Shown piece after piece: positions 9,300 to 17,356 of a stretch of DNA of 34,671 bases. The notes under the pieces are model-generated. The model was not told the DNA's origin. It searched no databases and worked only from the letters and a program-made list of their open reading frames with translations. Positions within the stretch are counted from its first letter, which is position 1. Each line of letters opens with the position of its first letter. A program made the position numbers and the translations under genes. Origin of the DNA: Planctomycetota bacterium (GTDB lineage: Bacteria > Planctomycetota > Phycisphaerae > WQYP01); contig JAJYZF010000041.1 of the NCBI GenBank assembly GCA_021800165.1, positions 1 to 34,671 on the forward strand. The letters run 5' to 3'.

Positions 9300-9327
9300 G
9301 CGCCGTCTAGTCCCTGCGGCACGGCGC
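9300..9327. repeat. Inverted repeat upstream of dnaK
   Basis: GCGCCGT at 9300-9306 and its exact complement ACGGCGC at 9321-9327 are separated by 14 bases. It can form a 7-bp GC-rich stem. No T-run follows, so it is more likely a leader-RNA structure or protein site than a terminator. Confidence 0.5.
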
Positions 9328-9430
9328 TTGCTCTACGGTCATTGAGGCCATCTGAATCCGCTGGTTTCAACACACCAGAGACGAGACGAAAGCGGTTACG
9401 GGTGGCTAGAATACAACTGCGGGTGTAGTG

Positions 9431-9448
9431 CGGGTTAAAGTTAACCCG
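9431..9448. promoter_or_regulatory. Perfect 8-bp inverted repeat (putative operator or leader hairpin) before dnaK
   Basis: CGGGTTAA, a 2-base AG centre, and TTAACCCG form an uninterrupted symmetrical site. It ends 36 bases before the dnaK ATG at 9485. The two-base centre is too tight for an RNA hairpin without opening inner pairs, so a dimeric DNA-binding protein site is the more natural reading. It is unlike CIRCE. Confidence 0.45.
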
Positions 9449-9484
9449 GATGCGTCCGAAAAACCAGAAAAAGGAATGATGCAA

Positions 9485-11407
9485 ATGGCAAAGGTTATTG
9501 GAATCGATCTTGGAACAACCAATTCGGTGGTGGCGGTCATGGAAGGCTCACAACCGAAGGTGTTGATTAACTCGCAGGGCTCAAGACTTACGCCATCCGT
9601 GGTCGGCTTTACAGACAAGGGAGAACGATTGGTGGGCTTGCCGGCCAAACACCAGCAGGTGACCAATCCACAAAACACGGTATTTTCGATCAAGCGATTC
9701 ATGGGGCGGCGGCATTCCGAAGTCACGGGAGAAGAAAAGCTCGTTCCTTATAAAATCGTGGGTGGATCGGAAGAATTGGTGAAAGTTGAGGTGCGCGGCA
9801 AAGATTACACACCGCCGGAAATTTCCGCCATGATTTTGCAGGATCTCAAAAAAACCGCGGAAGATTATCTGGGCCAAAAAGTTACCGACGCCATTATTAC
9901 CGTCCCGGCTTATTTTAATGATTCCCAGCGTTTAGCGACCAAAGAGGCTGGTGAAATCGCCGGATTAAATGTCAAACGGGTATTGCCCGAGCCGACCGCG
10001 GCGGCGCTGGCTTACGGTATGGATAAGAAAAAGGGCGGTAAAATCGCGGTATTCGATCTTGGTGGAGGCACTTTTGACGTATCGGTGCTGGATGTCGGCG
10101 ACGGCGTTTTTGAAGTGCTATCCATCAATGGTGATACCCACCTGGGCGGAGACGACTACGATCAGGTGATCAGCGATTACATCGCGGAAGAATTCCGCAA
10201 GCAACAAGGTATTGATTTGCGGAAGGATCCCATGGCGCTGCAGCGTTTGCGCGAGGCTGCCGAAAAAGCCAAAATTGAGCTTTCCAATAATATGGAAACC
10301 AGTGTTAACCTTCCGTTCATCACCGCCGATGCCAGCGGTCCCAAGCATTTGCAGATGACGATCACGCGCAGCAAGTTTGAAGCGATTACCAATCATCTCA
10401 CGGAGCGTTGTCGGCAACCTGTCCTCCAGGCTCTGCAAGACGCTAAAATCGCCGCCAAGGACGTCGATGAAGTGCTGCTGGTGGGTGGTTCCACGCGTAT
10501 CCCGCGTGTGCAGCAACTGGTCAAGGAAATGTTCGGCAAGGAAGGCAACAAAAGCGTCAACCCCGACGAAGCTGTCGCGTTGGGCGCAGCCGTTCAGGGC
10601 GGGATCACGACCGGCGAAGTCAAGGATATCCTGGTGCTGGATGTTACGCCCCTGTCCCTGGGAGTGGAAACCCTTGGCGGCGTTATGACGGTCTTGATTC
10701 CGCGTAATACCACCATTCCCAGTAGCAAGAGCGAAGTGTTCAGCACGGCGGCCGATAGCCAGACCAGTGTCGAAATTCACGTCCTGCAGGGCGAACGTGA
10801 ATTCGCCCGCGATAACCGCACCTTGGGGCGGTTCCAGCTTACGGGTATTCCACCAGCCGCCCGGGGAACGCCGCAAATTGAGGTCACCTTTGATATTGAT
10901 GTCAATGGGATTTTGAATGTCCGGGCCAAAGACAAAGCCACCGGCAAAGAAAACAAGGTGGAAATCAAGGGCCATAGCGGTCTTTCCAAGGATGAAATCG
11001 AACGGATGAAAAAAGATGCGGAGGCCCATGCCGATGAGGACAAAGCCCGGCGCGAACTGGTGGATCTCAAAAACCAGGCCGACGGAGCCGTGTTTCAAGT
11101 TGAAAAGGAACTCCAGGAACATGGCGGCAAGGTAGGCCCACAGGAACGCGGTGATATTGAAAGCGCCCTTACCCGCGTGAAAGACGCGCTCAAGGGTGAA
11201 GACAAAGCGTCGCTGCAACGGGCGCTCGATGATCTCAACAAGGCCCGCATGAAACTGGGCGAGGCCATGTACAAGGCCTCCGCTGCGGCACAACCAGGTG
11301 CCGCGCCGACCCCGGAAGGCGGTGCCGGCACGACCACCGATGCTGGTGCTGCGGAACCTAAAAAAGGCCCCGATGACGTCATCGACGCCGAATATGAAGT
11401 CAAATAA
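9485..11407 (+). CDS. dnaK: Chaperone protein DnaK (Hsp70)
   Basis: 640 residues, the usual length for bacterial DnaK, the ATP-dependent cytosolic chaperone that works with DnaJ and GrpE. The ATPase domain (about 1-380) begins [17 protein letters not shown] and carries [34 protein letters not shown] and [14 protein letters not shown]. The substrate-binding domain (390-510) shows [15 protein letters not shown] and [12 protein letters not shown] helical lid follows, and the tail ends [11 protein letters not shown], the DnaK-type acidic terminus. The frame extends upstream to a GTG at 9428 and ATGs at 9476 and 9479. Only the ATG at 9485 has AAGGA at proper distance (about 9 bases) and gives the canonical N-terminus. 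grpE and dnaJ are not in this window. Confidence 0.97.
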   Translation: MAKVIGIDLGTTNSVVAVMEGSQPKVLINSQGSRLTPSVVGFTDKGERLVGLPAKHQQVTNPQNTVFSIKRFMGRRHSEVTGEEKLVPYKIVGGSEELVKVEVRGKDYTPPEISAMILQDLKKTAEDYLGQKVTDAIITVPAYFNDSQRLATKEAGEIAGLNVKRVLPEPTAAALAYGMDKKKGGKIAVFDLGGGTFDVSVLDVGDGVFEVLSINGDTHLGGDDYDQVISDYIAEEFRKQQGIDLRKDPMALQRLREAAEKAKIELSNNMETSVNLPFITADASGPKHLQMTITRSKFEAITNHLTERCRQPVLQALQDAKIAAKDVDEVLLVGGSTRIPRVQQLVKEMFGKEGNKSVNPDEAVALGAAVQGGITTGEVKDILVLDVTPLSLGVETLGGVMTVLIPRNTTIPSSKSEVFSTAADSQTSVEIHVLQGEREFARDNRTLGRFQLTGIPPAARGTPQIEVTFDIDVNGILNVRAKDKATGKENKVEIKGHSGLSKDEIERMKKDAEAHADEDKARRELVDLKNQADGAVFQVEKELQEHGGKVGPQERGDIESALTRVKDALKGEDKASLQRALDDLNKARMKLGEAMYKASAAAQPGAAPTPEGGAGTTTDAGAAEPKKGPDDVIDAEYEVK

Positions 11408-11410
11408 ACC

Positions 11411-11752
11411 ATGGACAACAATCCGCTGATGCCGACGGCGATTCGGCTCCGCAAATCGGAGCGCCTGGAAATTACCTGGCCCGATCAATCCACGTCCGTG
11501 ATTTCGCTGCGCGTATTGCGAAAGTTTTGCCCTTGCGCCGGTTGTCAAGGGGAACGCGACCTTCTTGGCCGCCAACTCCTGCCCGTGGTGCGCACAAGTT
11601 ATGACGGCCCCATCACCGCCCTTGGAGCGGAGCTGGTGGGCAATTACGCTCTTCGCGTGCTTTGGTCCGATCAACACTTCACCGGCATCTACAGTTTTGA
11701 GTACCTCCGCCAACTCGCCGCCCAACACCCACAAACCACCGATCAGACTTAA
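11411..11752 (+). CDS. DUF971 domain protein
   Basis: 113 residues, a stand-alone DUF971 protein, the domain also found at the N-terminus of gamma-butyrobetaine hydroxylases. Stand-alone members have been linked to iron-sulfur or apo-protein handling, but no firm function is known to me. Visible family features are an IRL-S-L-ITWPD opening, the block LRKFCPCAGCQGE (Cys-x-x-Cys in the position where the family usually has CRCA-C), and the C-terminal NYALRVLWSDQHFTGIYSFEYLRQL. It begins 3 bases after the dnaK stop with no clear SD, so translation is probably coupled to dnaK. An alternative start is the ATG at 11429. Confidence 0.8.
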   Translation: MDNNPLMPTAIRLRKSERLEITWPDQSTSVISLRVLRKFCPCAGCQGERDLLGRQLLPVVRTSYDGPITALGAELVGNYALRVLWSDQHFTGIYSFEYLRQLAAQHPQTTDQT

Positions 11753-11953
11753 TCAAATCGGCCCCGCTGCTTCTACGATTTTCTCCGATGATGGTTGTAG
11801 TGGATAATCCTATATCAGTCCCGGTGAATTCCCGATGGTGCGGCTTTGCGCAATGAGATAAGCTCCAATGCGTGGCTTAGAGGCCCGCGATGGATTGCGG
11901 CTGCAAGAGGTTAATCCATCAACGGGCATAACCCACGGGAAGGTGTGGCGGTT
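11753..11953. promoter_or_regulatory. Leader region of the hyp-hox cluster
   Basis: About 200 bp separate the DUF971 gene from hypF. This is the only sizeable non-coding gap upstream of the 14-gene cluster, so the main promoter should lie here. I found no GG-N10-GC (-24/-12, sigma-54) match on the plus strand. The nearest, around 11845-11857 and 11891-11903, are spaced 9 rather than 10. No good TTGACA/TATAAT pair is visible either; TATATC at about 11810 lacks a -35. An inverted repeat lies at 11889-11920 and a GGGAAGG ribosome site at 11937-11943. Confidence 0.4.
11889..11920. repeat. Inverted repeat GATGGATT / AATCCATC upstream of hypF
   Basis: GATGGATT (11889-11896) and its exact complement AATCCATC (11913-11920) are separated by 16 bases. 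It lies 33 bases before the hypF ATG. The centre-to-centre spacing of the arms is 24 bp, a little over two helical turns, which suits binding of a dimer. It could also form a leader hairpin that shields the region before the ribosome site. Confidence 0.45.
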
Positions 11954-14347
11954 ATGCCGATGCCGGAAAATAACAACTTGAATCTCCCTCTGGAACGCCG
12001 CCGCTGGGCCATTGGCGGCCAGGTGCAGGGGGTGGGCTTTCGACCGTTTGTTTACCGGCTTGCCACGCAATTGCAACTGACGGGATGGGTGGCTAATAAC
12101 AACGCCGGCGTGGTTCTTGAGGCACAGGGCCTCCCCACCGATCTTGCCCGGTTCGCCCGGAATCTGCGGCGCGAGATCCCGCCATTGGCCAGGATTGACC
12201 ACCTTAGTCAAAACTTGGTGGCGACAGATCCGCACGAAACAGATTTTCAGATTTTGGCCAGCGCTGAGCACGGCCAGACCACAGTTGGCGTTACCCCGGA
12301 TACCGCCCTATGTCAGCACTGCCGGCAGGATTTGTTCGATAGCAGCAATCGCCGCTTCAGGCATGCCTTGATCACCTGCACCAACTGTGGGCCGCGTTAC
12401 AGCATCATGGTCCATATTCCCTACGACCGGCCCGCCACCACGATGGCGGCCTTTACCATGTGCCCGGCCTGTGGCCAGGAATATCAAGATCCCCTCGATC
12501 GACGTTTTCATGCCCAACCCATTGCCTGTCCGCATTGCGGCCCGCAACTGGAATTGGTCAACCCCGCTGGTGAACCCATGGACGGCGATCCCATCACCAA
12601 AGCCGCGGACCTGCTCCGCAACGGCAACATTGTGGCCATCAAGGGATTGGGTGGATTTCATCTGGCTGTACGTGCCGATGATGCCCAGGGGGTGGCGAGG
12701 CTGCGCCGGCTCAAACATCGTGATGCCAAACCGTTCGCTTTAATGTGCGGCTCGGTGGAGGCGGCTGGCCGGTACGTAACTCTAAGTCCGGCGGCGGCCA
12801 AGGCTCTGGCCTCGCCGGCCGCTCCAATTATTCTGGCACGCCGGCGTAGCGGCACGGCTGTTGCTCCACTGGTCGCCCCCGGAAATGCTCGCCTGGGATT
12901 GATGTTACCGTACACCCCCATCCAGCACTTACTCCTGGCCGAGATGCATCTGCCCGAACCCTTGCTGGTAATGACCAGCGGTAACCTCAGTGACGAGCCG
13001 CTGGTGATTGACAATACCGATGCCGTGCGGCGCTTAGGCCCTCTTTGTGATGCCATCCTCCGACATGACCGGCCCATCGCCCGCTGCGTGGATGACTCAG
13101 TATTGCTGGACCTGGGTGACCAACAGCCCCTTTTGCCAATTCGCCGATCGCGTGGCTTTGTCCCCACAACGATTCCGCTGGTCGGCATTGAGGGGATGGC
13201 GGGGTTGGCACTGGGCGGTGAGTTAAAAAATACCATCACCCTGGTCACGCCGTCCGGAGCCATCGTCAGCCAACACCTGGGAGATCTCCGCAATCCACTG
13301 GCTTTTGATTATTTCCGTCAGGCCATTGACGATTTGTGCCGACTTTACCAGGTCCAGCCGCAATTTATCGCCTGTGATCCGCACCCCTTGTACGTGAGCA
13401 CCGGATATGCCGCAACGCTGGCCCGAAAGTACCATGCCACGCTATATCCGATCCAGCATCATCATGCGCATGCCGCGGCGGTGTTGGCGGAGCATAACCA
13501 TGCCGATCGGGCCTTGGCCCTGATAGCCGATGGTTCGGGTTTGGGCACCGATGGAACAGGTTGGGGTGGAGAACTGCTGTTGGTCTCGCCGCTGGAATTT
13601 ACACGACTGGCGACTCTGCAACCCTTGCGGCTGCCCGGTGGCGACATCGCTGCCAAAGAAATTCGGCGCACTGCGGTGGCGCTGCTGTGGCAGGTGTTCG
13701 GCGATGCGGGAGAAAATCATCCCTTGGCCCAAACCATCATGCCGGACCCACATCTTCGCCAAACCTTGTTTCTGATGATGCGGCGTAACTGGCAGTGCGT
13801 AACGTCCAGCAGCATGGGCAGATTATTTGACGCTATGGCGGTACTACTGAATTTATGTACCTATAACCGCTACGAGGCCGAAGCCGCCATGGCCCTGGAG
13901 AAAGCCGCACTGGAAGCGGTGGATGGCGCTTTAGTGACCGATACGCTTTGGCAAACTTGCCCCGATGAGGAAGGCATCGATCAGTTGAACCTGGCACTGT
14001 TATGGCGGTTTCTTTTGCAACAACAGATGCGTGGAATCCCGGCTCCAACCATCGCGGCGATGTTTCACCAACATTTGGCTGCGGCCTGGGACGCGGTGGT
14101 GGCCAAGCATGCGCAGGAAAGCGGCGTAAACGCGGTGGCGATCTCCGGCGGCGTATTTGCCAATCAGGTGTTCGCAGAGGCCTTAATCCAACGGCTTACC
14201 CGCAGGGGGTTGCGGGTATTACGCCATCGGTTGGTACCACCCAACGATGGAGGATTATCTTTGGGCCAGGCCTTCATTGCCGCAAGGCTCATGGCCCGGT
14301 CTGGGCCGCAAAATCCGACTCCAAAGGAGTGTGCGCAATGTGTTTAG
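11954..14347 (+). CDS. hypF: [NiFe]-hydrogenase maturation carbamoyltransferase HypF
   Basis: About 797 residues. HypF turns carbamoyl phosphate and ATP into carbamoyl-adenylate and loads the carbamoyl group onto the HypE C-terminal cysteine, the source of the active-site cyanides. All family modules are seen in order: acylphosphatase-like domain with GQVQGVGFRPFVYRLA (about 15-35), four Cys-x2-Cys zinc motifs (CQHC, CTNC, CPAC, CPHC, about 115-195), a YrdC-like domain with the AIKGLGGFHLA block, and a Kae1-like domain. The last shows HHHAHAAAVLAEH, DGSGLGTDGTGWGGE and AISGGVFAN. The ATG at 11954 sits 10 bases after GGGAAGG; a GTG at 11945 is too close to that site. It overlaps hypC by 10 bases and is first in the cluster. 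Confidence 0.96.
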   Translation: MPMPENNNLNLPLERRRWAIGGQVQGVGFRPFVYRLATQLQLTGWVANNNAGVVLEAQGLPTDLARFARNLRREIPPLARIDHLSQNLVATDPHETDFQILASAEHGQTTVGVTPDTALCQHCRQDLFDSSNRRFRHALITCTNCGPRYSIMVHIPYDRPATTMAAFTMCPACGQEYQDPLDRRFHAQPIACPHCGPQLELVNPAGEPMDGDPITKAADLLRNGNIVAIKGLGGFHLAVRADDAQGVARLRRLKHRDAKPFALMCGSVEAAGRYVTLSPAAAKALASPAAPIILARRRSGTAVAPLVAPGNARLGLMLPYTPIQHLLLAEMHLPEPLLVMTSGNLSDEPLVIDNTDAVRRLGPLCDAILRHDRPIARCVDDSVLLDLGDQQPLLPIRRSRGFVPTTIPLVGIEGMAGLALGGELKNTITLVTPSGAIVSQHLGDLRNPLAFDYFRQAIDDLCRLYQVQPQFIACDPHPLYVSTGYAATLARKYHATLYPIQHHHAHAAAVLAEHNHADRALALIADGSGLGTDGTGWGGELLLVSPLEFTRLATLQPLRLPGGDIAAKEIRRTAVALLWQVFGDAGENHPLAQTIMPDPHLRQTLFLMMRRNWQCVTSSSMGRLFDAMAVLLNLCTYNRYEAEAAMALEKAALEAVDGALVTDTLWQTCPDEEGIDQLNLALLWRFLLQQQMRGIPAPTIAAMFHQHLAAAWDAVVAKHAQESGVNAVAISGGVFANQVFAEALIQRLTRRGLRVLRHRLVPPNDGGLSLGQAFIAARLMARSGPQNPTPKECAQCV

Positions 14348-14625
14348 CCGTACCTGCAAAGTTAATGACGCACAACGGTCTGGAAGGCGTGGTGGATTTG
14401 CACGGCACCCATTTACCGGTGAACACCATGTTAACTCCGGATGCCCAGCCCGGAGACTGGCTGCTTATTCACGCCGGGTTTGCCATAGAAAAACTGGATC
14501 CTCAACAGGCTGGCGAGACTTGGGCCTTGCTGCGTGATTTGGCGCAAGCCGCCACGAAGAGCCCGGCACCTTCCGGCACCGGTGCCGCCACGCCTGCTCC
14601 CCCAACCCAAGGAGATCGGCGATGA
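14338..14625 (+). CDS. hypC: Hydrogenase assembly chaperone HypC
   Basis: 95 residues. HypC carries the Fe(CN)2CO intermediate together with HypD and delivers it to the hydrogenase large subunit. The N-terminal MCLAVPAKL block, with the essential Cys2, is diagnostic, as are the small beta-barrel segments DLHGTHLPVNTML and PGDWLLIHAGFAIEKLD. The usual third residue block is P-G-K; here Ala replaces Gly. The last 20 or so residues form a Pro/Ala/Thr-rich tail beyond the normal family length of about 75-90. It starts inside the 3' end of hypF (10-base overlap) with AAGGAG nine bases upstream, and its stop overlaps the hypD start by 4 bases. One structural hydrogenase in the cluster implies HoxH as partner. 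Confidence 0.95.
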   Translation: MCLAVPAKLMTHNGLEGVVDLHGTHLPVNTMLTPDAQPGDWLLIHAGFAIEKLDPQQAGETWALLRDLAQAATKSPAPSGTGAATPAPPTQGDRR

Positions 14626-15758
14626 ATATGGGTACGCGGCCCATCCCGGAAATGCTCCGTGCCCTGCACGCTTCGGCTGCCGGTCTCGGCCGACCCATAG
14701 CATTTATGGAGGTTTGCGGGACCCATACCACCAGTGCCTTTCGCTGTGGTTTGCACAGTGTGATGCCGGAAAATGTGCGCCTGATCAGTGGCCCCGGTTG
14801 CCCCGTGTGCGTAACCGCGCAAGCGGATATTGATGAGCTTATTGATCTGGGCAGCCGCGGCGAGGTGACCTTATGCACCTATGGTGACATGCTGCGGGTG
14901 CCGGGCAAACGCGGCAGCCTGGAAAAAGCCCGTGGAGACGGTGCCAGTATTGAGGTCGTTTACAGTAGTTTAGATGCGGTGCGGCTGGCTCAAAGCCATC
15001 CCCATCGCCAAGTGGTATTTGCCGCCGTCGGTTTTGAAACCACGGCACCTGCCACAGCCGCGGCCGTTTGCGCAGCCCAGAAACTTGGACTGGATAACTT
15101 CACCGTGCTGGCCAGTCATAAGCTGATTCTTCCGGCCATGCGGGCGTTGCTTTCGGCCACGGATCGCCCGAAGATCAATGGGTTTTTGTGCCCGGGTCAC
15201 GTCTCCGTCATCATTGGATCAGACGCCTACCGGTGCATTGTAGAAGAATTTAACACGCCGTGCGTGATTGGTGGTTTTGAACCGGGCCTTTTGCTTTCGT
15301 CGCTGCTGTGTTTGACGGAGATGGTAGCCGCCGGGCGTGTGGGATTGGTCAATCAATATCCCCAGGCAGTTCGCCCCCACGGAAATCCTCACGCTCAGGC
15401 GCTGTTGCAGGAGGTCTTTGAACCGGGTGATGCCCGTTGGCGCGGGATGGGGCTAATACCCATGAGCGGACTGTTCTTACGCCAGCGCTATGAACGCTTT
15501 AATGCCGCCCGCAGGTTCAGCCTCCAGCCGGTGGACGATCGTGAACCCCCGGGTTGTATATGTGGACGCGTCATCAGCGGATTGGCTCTGCCGCCTGAAT
15601 GCAAGCTCTTTGGCCGAGCCTGCACGCCGGTGCAACCCATCGGACCGTGCATGGTGAGTTCTGAAGGCACCTGTGCGGCTTGGTTTAAGTATGGCCCGCA
15701 ACGGGCTTCCGCCAATGGTGTCGCCCGGCTTCAACAACTTCAGGAGGTGCGGTCATGA
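14622..15758 (+). CDS. hypD: Hydrogenase maturation protein HypD
   Basis: 378 residues, the normal length. HypD is the iron-sulfur scaffold on which Fe(CN)2CO is built with HypC and HypE. Conserved blocks seen: FMEVCGTHTTSAFRCGL with the functional Cys, SGPGCPVCVTAQADID, CTYGDMLRVPG, GFETTAPATA, and GFLCPGHVSVIIG. The C-terminal cluster-binding region reads CICGRVISGLALP, CKLFGRACTP and GPCMVSSEGTCAAWF. The ATG lies in a four-base ATGA overlap with the hypC stop, and the stop overlaps the hypE start the same way, so translation of hypC-D-E is probably coupled. Confidence 0.97.
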   Translation: MNMGTRPIPEMLRALHASAAGLGRPIAFMEVCGTHTTSAFRCGLHSVMPENVRLISGPGCPVCVTAQADIDELIDLGSRGEVTLCTYGDMLRVPGKRGSLEKARGDGASIEVVYSSLDAVRLAQSHPHRQVVFAAVGFETTAPATAAAVCAAQKLGLDNFTVLASHKLILPAMRALLSATDRPKINGFLCPGHVSVIIGSDAYRCIVEEFNTPCVIGGFEPGLLLSSLLCLTEMVAAGRVGLVNQYPQAVRPHGNPHAQALLQEVFEPGDARWRGMGLIPMSGLFLRQRYERFNAARRFSLQPVDDREPPGCICGRVISGLALPPECKLFGRACTPVQPIGPCMVSSEGTCAAWFKYGPQRASANGVARLQQLQEVRS

Positions 15759-16813
15759 CCATCCAGAAAGCCCAAATGTATTCGACGCCGACCGTGGCTC
15801 ATCCACCGGCCACTTTCCCCCGTGTAGTACTGGCCCATGGTGGAGGCGGTCAACTCACGGATATCTTGATCAACGAATTGGTATTGCCGCGATTCGCCAA
15901 TCCCGTACTGACCGATCTTTTGGATTCCGGCATTACCCAAGACGGCGGCTTGGCCCTGACCATTGATAGCTACGTGGTTCAGCCGCTATTTTTCCCGGGT
16001 GGCGATATCGGCCGCCTGGCCGTAAGTGGGACCGTCAACGATCTGGCAGTCAGTGGTGCCACGCCATTGGGTCTGGCCTTTTCGATGATCCTGGCGGAAG
16101 GGTTGCCACGGCAGATTCTTGAGCGCGTGCTGGATTCCGTAGCCGCCACCGCCACCGAAGCCGGAGTGCGGGTGATCACCGGCGACACCAAGGTGGTCGG
16201 CCGCGGACAGGCGGACGGCCTTTACCTGACCACCGCCGGCGTAGGCAAAATGGAAACTGGTCCGCAGCCGCATCCGAATCAAGTTGCACCCGGAGATGTG
16301 TTGCTCATCAACGGTTCCGTTGGTGAGCACGGCCTGGCGGTGATGCTGGCCCGGGAAATGCCCGAAGTGCAAAGTGTTCTGCGCAGTGATGCCGCCCCGC
16401 TCAATGGCCTGATTGCCCACCTCCGGGCGGCGGTGCCGGGCGTGCTGTTCATGCGTGATCCTACCCGGGGCGGGCTGGCCGGTGTGGTCGCGGATTTGGC
16501 GACCAGGACCGGCCATCGGATTGTCCTTGAAGAAAGATGCATTCCAATTCGCCGTGAAGCCCGCCACGCCGCCGATATGCTGGGACTGGATCCGCTGGAC
16601 ATCGCCAATGAGGGTAAGGTGTTGGTGGTGGTGCGGCCCACCGAAGCCCAGGCGGCCCTAAAAGCCCTCCAGGCCCATCCCCTGGGGCACCAAGCCGCAA
16701 TTATTGGCCACGTATCCACACAACAGGATGGATTATGCGTGCTTGAGACTGAAATCGGCGGGCAACGCATCGTACAAAAGCCGTATGGAGAACAGTTACC
16801 GCGCATTTGCTGA
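15755..16813 (+). CDS. hypE: Hydrogenase maturation dehydratase HypE
   Basis: 352 residues, a PurM/ThiL-superfamily ATPase. HypE dehydrates the carbamoyl group bound to its terminal cysteine into a thiocyanate and passes cyanide to the HypCD iron. Family features: HGGGGQLTDILINELVLPRF near the N-terminus, DGGLALTIDSYVVQPLFFPGGDIG, SGTVNDLAVSGA, ITGDTKVVGRGQ, RDPTRGGLAGV, and the obligatory C-terminal PRIC with the acceptor Cys as last residue. The protein is intact and of usual length. The ATG at 15755 overlaps hypD by 4 bases. Confidence 0.97.
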   Translation: MTIQKAQMYSTPTVAHPPATFPRVVLAHGGGGQLTDILINELVLPRFANPVLTDLLDSGITQDGGLALTIDSYVVQPLFFPGGDIGRLAVSGTVNDLAVSGATPLGLAFSMILAEGLPRQILERVLDSVAATATEAGVRVITGDTKVVGRGQADGLYLTTAGVGKMETGPQPHPNQVAPGDVLLINGSVGEHGLAVMLAREMPEVQSVLRSDAAPLNGLIAHLRAAVPGVLFMRDPTRGGLAGVVADLATRTGHRIVLEERCIPIRREARHAADMLGLDPLDIANEGKVLVVVRPTEAQAALKALQAHPLGHQAAIIGHVSTQQDGLCVLETEIGGQRIVQKPYGEQLPRIC

Positions 16814-16843
16814 CGCGCCTCGATAAGTACAGGAGCCATCGCC

Positions 16844-17356
16844 ATGACCCAAGCCGCACCCATGCCGCAACCGCCTACCGATGATAAACGGTGGAAAATT
16901 ATTGAAACCACGATGCGCCGCAACAATTTCCAGGCCGACGCCCTGATTGAGAGTCTCCACAGTGTGCAGCAGGCGTTTGGTTTTTTGGATAAGCCATCGA
17001 TGCTTTGGGTGGCAGCGGCGTTGCATGTGCCGCTCTCCAAGGTCTATGGTGTAGCCACTTTTTATCATTTTTTCACACTCAAGCCACAGGGAAAACACGT
17101 CTGTGTGGTTTGCATGGGCACCGCCTGTTATATCAAAGGCGGTCAGAAACTGCTGGACGAAGTGCAACAGCGCTATGGCATTAAAGAAGGTCAGACCACC
17201 AAAGACGGCCAACTCTCATTGGTGGTGGCACGCTGTATTGGTGCCTGTGGGCTGGCCCCCACCGCCGTGATTGACGGACAGGTTCTGGCTAAGCGCACCG
17301 CTCCGGAATTGCTCGACTCGCTGGATGCCACATTGGAAAGAAAGGCCACTGTATGA
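16844..17356 (+). CDS. hoxE: Bidirectional [NiFe] hydrogenase diaphorase subunit HoxE (NuoE-like)
   Basis: 170 residues, a thioredoxin-fold [2Fe-2S] protein homologous to complex I NuoE. In HoxEFUYH hydrogenases it is the small diaphorase subunit and a probable electron entry/exit point. The cluster ligands are Cys90 and Cys95 (CMGTAC) plus Cys131 and Cys135 (CIGAC). The ATFYHFF block is typical of the family. It starts 30 bp after hypE with AGGAG upstream, and ends in an ATGA overlap with hoxF. Followed by NuoF-like, NuoG-N-terminal-like and hydrogenase subunits, it is HoxE rather than a complex I component. An HndA-type name for an [FeFe] hydrogenase is excluded by the downstream HoxYH. Confidence 0.93.
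   Translation: MTQAAPMPQPPTDDKRWKIIETTMRRNNFQADALIESLHSVQQAFGFLDKPSMLWVAAALHVPLSKVYGVATFYHFFTLKPQGKHVCVVCMGTACYIKGGQKLLDEVQQRYGIKEGQTTKDGQLSLVVARCIGACGLAPTAVIDGQVLAKRTAPELLDSLDATLERKATV

Larger units (their letters stand above)
9157..9484. other. 328-bp region between the glycosyltransferase and dnaK
   Basis: No coding potential seen. It contains, in order: a hairpin directly after the upstream stop (9170-9184), a small GCCG-AAAA-CGGC-TTTT terminator-like element (9204-9219), and an AT-rich stretch (about 9240-9290). A GCGCCGT/ACGGCGC inverted repeat (9300-9327) and a perfect palindrome (9431-9448) follow. A TAGAAT at 9407-9412 could be a -10 box but has no good -35 partner. No CIRCE element (TTAGCACTC-N9-GAGTGCTAA) is present. 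Confidence 0.6.

Noticed and set aside
9157..9484. CIRCE/HrcA element upstream of dnaK
   Set aside because: No match to TTAGCACTC-N9-GAGTGCTAA on inspection. The palindrome present has a different sequence and spacing.
10118..11734. A 538-codon open frame on the minus strand opposite dnaK and DUF971
   Set aside because: Long antisense frames opposite dnaK are a well-known by-product of its codon bias. The translation has no recognisable motif, and the plus-strand genes are unmistakable.
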